From Ferrovibrio sp. (GTDB lineage: Bacteria > Pseudomonadota > Alphaproteobacteria > Ferrovibrionales > Ferrovibrionaceae), in contig NZ_JAOZVR010000112.1 in the NCBI RefSeq assembly GCF_025869515.1, positions 59,922-123,921 on the forward strand: a stretch of DNA of 64,000 nucleotides. Direction: 5' to 3'. A model generated the notes under the pieces. The model saw only the letters and a list, made by a program, of their open reading frames with translations, was not told where the DNA came from and did no database searches. The translations under genes were made by a program, and so were the position numbers. Below, one piece after another: positions 61,405-64,000 of this stretch; the stretch's first letter is position 1; each line of letters begins with the position of its first letter.

Positions 61405-61433
61405 TTCAAAAAGCCGCCCGGACACCCTACATT
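61405..61433 (+). promoter_or_regulatory. Putative sigma70 promoter of tmRNA gene
   Basis: TTCAAA - 17 nt - TACATT, a few nt before the acceptor piece. Confidence 0.45.
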
Positions 61434-61439
61434 GTGTCT

Positions 61440-61519
61440 GTCGGGAAACCGACTATGGCGATAAACGCTATGCAGAATAGGCGTTACGGACCCGGGGGCA
61501 GTACCCGGCGCCTCCACCA
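61440..61519 (+). ncRNA. ssrA: tmRNA acceptor piece (permuted ssrA, 3'-half domain encoded first)
   Basis: GTCGG-GAAA-CCGAC hairpin; T-arm CCGGG-GGCAGTA-CCCGG; acceptor strand CGCCTCC-A-CCA ending at 61519. 5' end approximate. Confidence 0.92.
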
Positions 61520-61609
61520 TGAGCCCAGACCGCCCGACACCCAAGACGGGCGGCAGGTTGCGGGAAAACGGCTGGAAACGGCTTTCCCGGCTTACTCTGG
61601 GTTGATGCT

Positions 61610-61790
61610 GGGGGCGAATCAGGCTCGACGTGCGCAGTAAAATCATAGTTTTTGCCCGGCATGATACCGCCGTTATCGGGTCACTCTCTAAGTGCCAACG
61701 ACAATCGCGTTGCACTCGCTGCCTAATAGGTAAGCGCGGCTCGGGGGGCGCCGGGCAACAGAAGCCCCCCACTTAATCCGTCATTCGGGG
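61610..61790 (+). ncRNA. ssrA: tmRNA coding piece with proteolysis tag [10 protein letters not shown] (3' end approximate)
   Basis: GGGGGCGAATCAGGCTCGACG 5' end pairs with CGCCTCC at 61509-61515; tag GCC AAC GAC AAT CGC GTT GCA CTC GCT GCC TAA TAG at 61694-61729; GGGGGGC/GCCCCCC stem at 61743-61770. Confidence 0.93.
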
Positions 61791-61890
61791 TTAATACCTG
61801 TGGAAGACCGGCTTTACCGGCCGGCTTGTAATTGAACCCCCGGAAGCGGGGGGGTAAAATGGTATTGTTACGTTCCCGAGAAGATCAGTC

Positions 61891-62403
61891 ATGGCCGGCA
61901 AGCTGCTCGATTATAACCAGATGGTGGAGACCGCCCTGCGGGGTGCGGTGCGCGAGGCGCTGAAGCGCGTCGCCGAATTCGGCCTGCCCGGAAACCATCA
62001 TTTCTACATCACCTTCCGCACCGACCAGCCCGGCGTCGAATTGCCCGAGTATCTGCATGAGCGCTACCCGGAAGAAATGACCATCGTGCTGCAGCACCAG
62101 TATTGGGGGCTGGAGGCGAACGAAGACTGGTTCCAGGTGACGCTCAGCTTCAACAAGGTGCCGGAACGCCTGGTCATCGCCTATGCGGCGATCACTGCCT
62201 TTGCCGATCCCAGCGTGCAGTTCGGCCTGCAGTTCCGTGTCGCGCCCAATGCCGAGAACCGCCCGGCGATGGCGACCCCGGCGCCGATCGGCAATGCCGA
62301 ATCCGCCACGGCTTCGGACGATGCCGCCGCCGGCGAAGAGCCGGCCGAGCGCAAGACCGGCGATGTGGTCGCGCTGGACGCCTTCCGCAAGAAGAAACCC
62401 TAA
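61891..62403 (+). CDS. sspB: ClpXP adaptor SspB (alphaproteobacterial type)
   Basis: [70 protein letters not shown]. Confidence 0.95.
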   Translation: MAGKLLDYNQMVETALRGAVREALKRVAEFGLPGNHHFYITFRTDQPGVELPEYLHERYPEEMTIVLQHQYWGLEANEDWFQVTLSFNKVPERLVIAYAAITAFADPSVQFGLQFRVAPNAENRPAMATPAPIGNAESATASDDAAAGEEPAERKTGDVVALDAFRKKKP

Positions 62404-62461
62404 AAACCCATCCTACCTTCCGGCTCCGGCACGGAGCCGTGTACCAGCCCCGGAGACGACG

Positions 62462-64000
62462 ATGCCTGAGTTCCGCCACGAGGACCTGTTTCCGCTCGGT
62501 CCCGACTCCACCCCCTATCGCAAGCTGTCCGGCGACGGCGTCGAGGTGATCAAGGCGGGTGGCAGGGAGGTGCTGCAGGTCAGCGACAAGGCGATGAGCG
62601 ATCTCGCCTTCGCCGCCATGCGCGATATCGCGCATCTGTTCCGCCCCGGCCATCTGGCGCAGCTGCGTGCCATCCTGGACGACAAGGAGGCCTCGCCGAA
62701 CGACCATTTCGTGGCGCTGGAGCTGCTCAAGAACGCCAATATCTCGGCCGGCATGGTGCTGCCCAGCTGCCAGGATACCGGCACCGCCATCGTGATCGGC
62801 AAGAAGGGCCAGTATGTCTGGACTTCGGGCAAGGACGAGGAAGCGCTGTCGCACGGCATCTATCGCACCTATACCGAGACCAGCCTGCGCTATTCGCAGC
62901 TCGCGCCGCTCTCCATGTTCGAGGAAAAGAATACCGGCACCAACCTGCCGGCGCAGATCGAGCTCTATGCCACCGATGGCGACGCCTACAAGTTCCTGTT
63001 CATGGCCAAGGGTGGCGGCTCGGCCAACAAGACCTACCTGTACCAGCAGACGCCCGCCGTGCTGCGCGGCGACAGCCTGCTGAAATTCCTCGATACCCAG
63101 ATCAAGACGCTCGGCACCGCGGCCTGCCCGCCGTATCACCTGGCCATCGTGATCGGCGGCCTGTCGGCCGAGCTGAACCTCAAGACCGCCAAGCTGGCCT
63201 CGGCGCGCTATCTCGACAACCTGCCCACCAAAGGCAGTGAAACCGGCCATGCCTTCCGCGATGTCGAGTTCGAGCAGAAGATTCTCGCACTCACCCGCGC
63301 CAACGGCATCGGCGCGCAGTTCGGCGGCAAGTATTTCTGCCATGACGTGCGCGTCATCCGCCTGCCGCGCCACGGCGCCAGCGTGCCGGTCGGCATCGCG
63401 GTCTCCTGTTCGGCCGACCGCCAGGCGATGGGCAAGATCACCCGCGACGGCATCTATCTGGAAAAGCTGGAAACCAACCCGGCGCAGTATCTGCCCGAAC
63501 ATGAAGAAAAACTGTCGGCCGAGGTGGTCAAGATCGACCTCAACCGGCCGATGAGCGAGATCCGCAAGACGCTGTCGCAGTATCCGGTCAAGACGCGGCT
63601 GTCGCTGACCGGCACGCTGATCGTCGCCCGCGACCTGGCGCATGCCAAATTCGCCGAACGGATCGAGCGCGGCGAGGGCCTGCCCGACTATGTGAAGAAC
63701 CACATGATCTATTATGCCGGCCCGGCCAAGACGCCGGACGGCATGGCGTCCGGCTCCTTCGGCCCCACCACGGCGGGCCGCATGGATTCATACGTCGGCA
63801 CGCTGATGGAAAACGGCGGCGGTTTCATCAGCCTGGCCAAGGGCAACCGCTCCAAGCAGGTGACCGAAGCCTGCAAGAAATACGGCGGCTTCTATCTCGG
63901 CTCGATCGGCGGCCCGGCCGCGATCCTGGCCAAGAACTGCATCAAGAAGGTCGAGGTGGTGGAGTATCCCGAACTCGGCATGGAAGCGATCTGGCGCATC
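62462..64000 (+). CDS. Fumarate hydratase class I (truncated by window end)
   Basis: Open from ATG 62462 to window end, absent from the ORF track: [72 protein letters not shown]. Confidence 0.95.
   Translation, partial: MPEFRHEDLFPLGPDSTPYRKLSGDGVEVIKAGGREVLQVSDKAMSDLAFAAMRDIAHLFRPGHLAQLRAILDDKEASPNDHFVALELLKNANISAGMVLPSCQDTGTAIVIGKKGQYVWTSGKDEEALSHGIYRTYTETSLRYSQLAPLSMFEEKNTGTNLPAQIELYATDGDAYKFLFMAKGGGSANKTYLYQQTPAVLRGDSLLKFLDTQIKTLGTAACPPYHLAIVIGGLSAELNLKTAKLASARYLDNLPTKGSETGHAFRDVEFEQKILALTRANGIGAQFGGKYFCHDVRVIRLPRHGASVPVGIAVSCSADRQAMGKITRDGIYLEKLETNPAQYLPEHEEKLSAEVVKIDLNRPMSEIRKTLSQYPVKTRLSLTGTLIVARDLAHAKFAERIERGEGLPDYVKNHMIYYAGPAKTPDGMASGSFGPTTAGRMDSYVGTLMENGGGFISLAKGNRSKQVTEACKKYGGFYLGSIGGPAAILAKNCIKKVEVVEYPELGMEAIWRI

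Noticed and set aside
61272-61772. N-terminal extension of thyX in the ORF track
   Set aside because: Conserved ThyX begins near 61271; the upstream part is antisense to the tmRNA pieces.
61801-61858. CCCCCG-GAAG-CGGGGG hairpin before sspB as a terminator
   Set aside because: Stem is clear (61837-61852) but followed by GGTAAAAT, not a T tract; more likely part of the tmRNA 3' region or the sspB leader.
62192-63703. 503-aa minus-strand ORF
   Set aside because: Antisense shadow of class I fumarase.

Overview
This 64 kb, GC-rich window looks like an alphaproteobacterial chromosome. That call rests on a circularly permuted two-piece tmRNA, alpha-type SspB, a ChvG/ChvI-like two-component pair and a ccmABCDEFGHI run; the genus is not determined. 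(1) About 1-25.9 kb is a Wzx/Wzy-type exopolysaccharide locus: phosphomannomutase, two-component system, manC, galE, outer-membrane beta-barrel, Wza, Wzc-like BY-kinase, WcaJ-like phosphoglycosyltransferase, Wzy, Wzx, gmd/fcl, several glycosyltransferases including a tandem-domain one, a Tat-exported beta-helix protein and an FkbM methyltransferase. (2) About 26-33 kb has a Bcr/CflA MFS transporter, an HU-like protein, an LpxH-like phosphoesterase, two FKBPs and aconitase A with a ~125-aa histone-H1-like Lys/Ala tail. (3) 33.3-41.8 kb is a Liv-type ABC transporter flanked by two acyl-CoA-ligase genes, the second also with a short K/A-rich N-terminus. (4) 41.8-49.0 kb is a complete cytochrome c maturation operon. 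(5) 49-64 kb has an orphan small gene behind a TTAA-N7-TTAA (CtrA-like) motif, an NMT1-type ABC operon, marR, nudix, ftsY/mtaB/dapF, a response regulator/HPt-like pair with substituted phospho-acceptor residues, a second MFS transporter, thyX, the permuted tmRNA (tag [10 protein letters not shown]), sspB and a truncated class I fumarase. The strongest candidates for follow-up are the polybasic tail on aconitase (and on the CoA ligase), the phospho-site-substituted receiver/HPt-like pair, and the split tmRNA beside sspB. No searches were run; family calls come from motif recognition in the translations.
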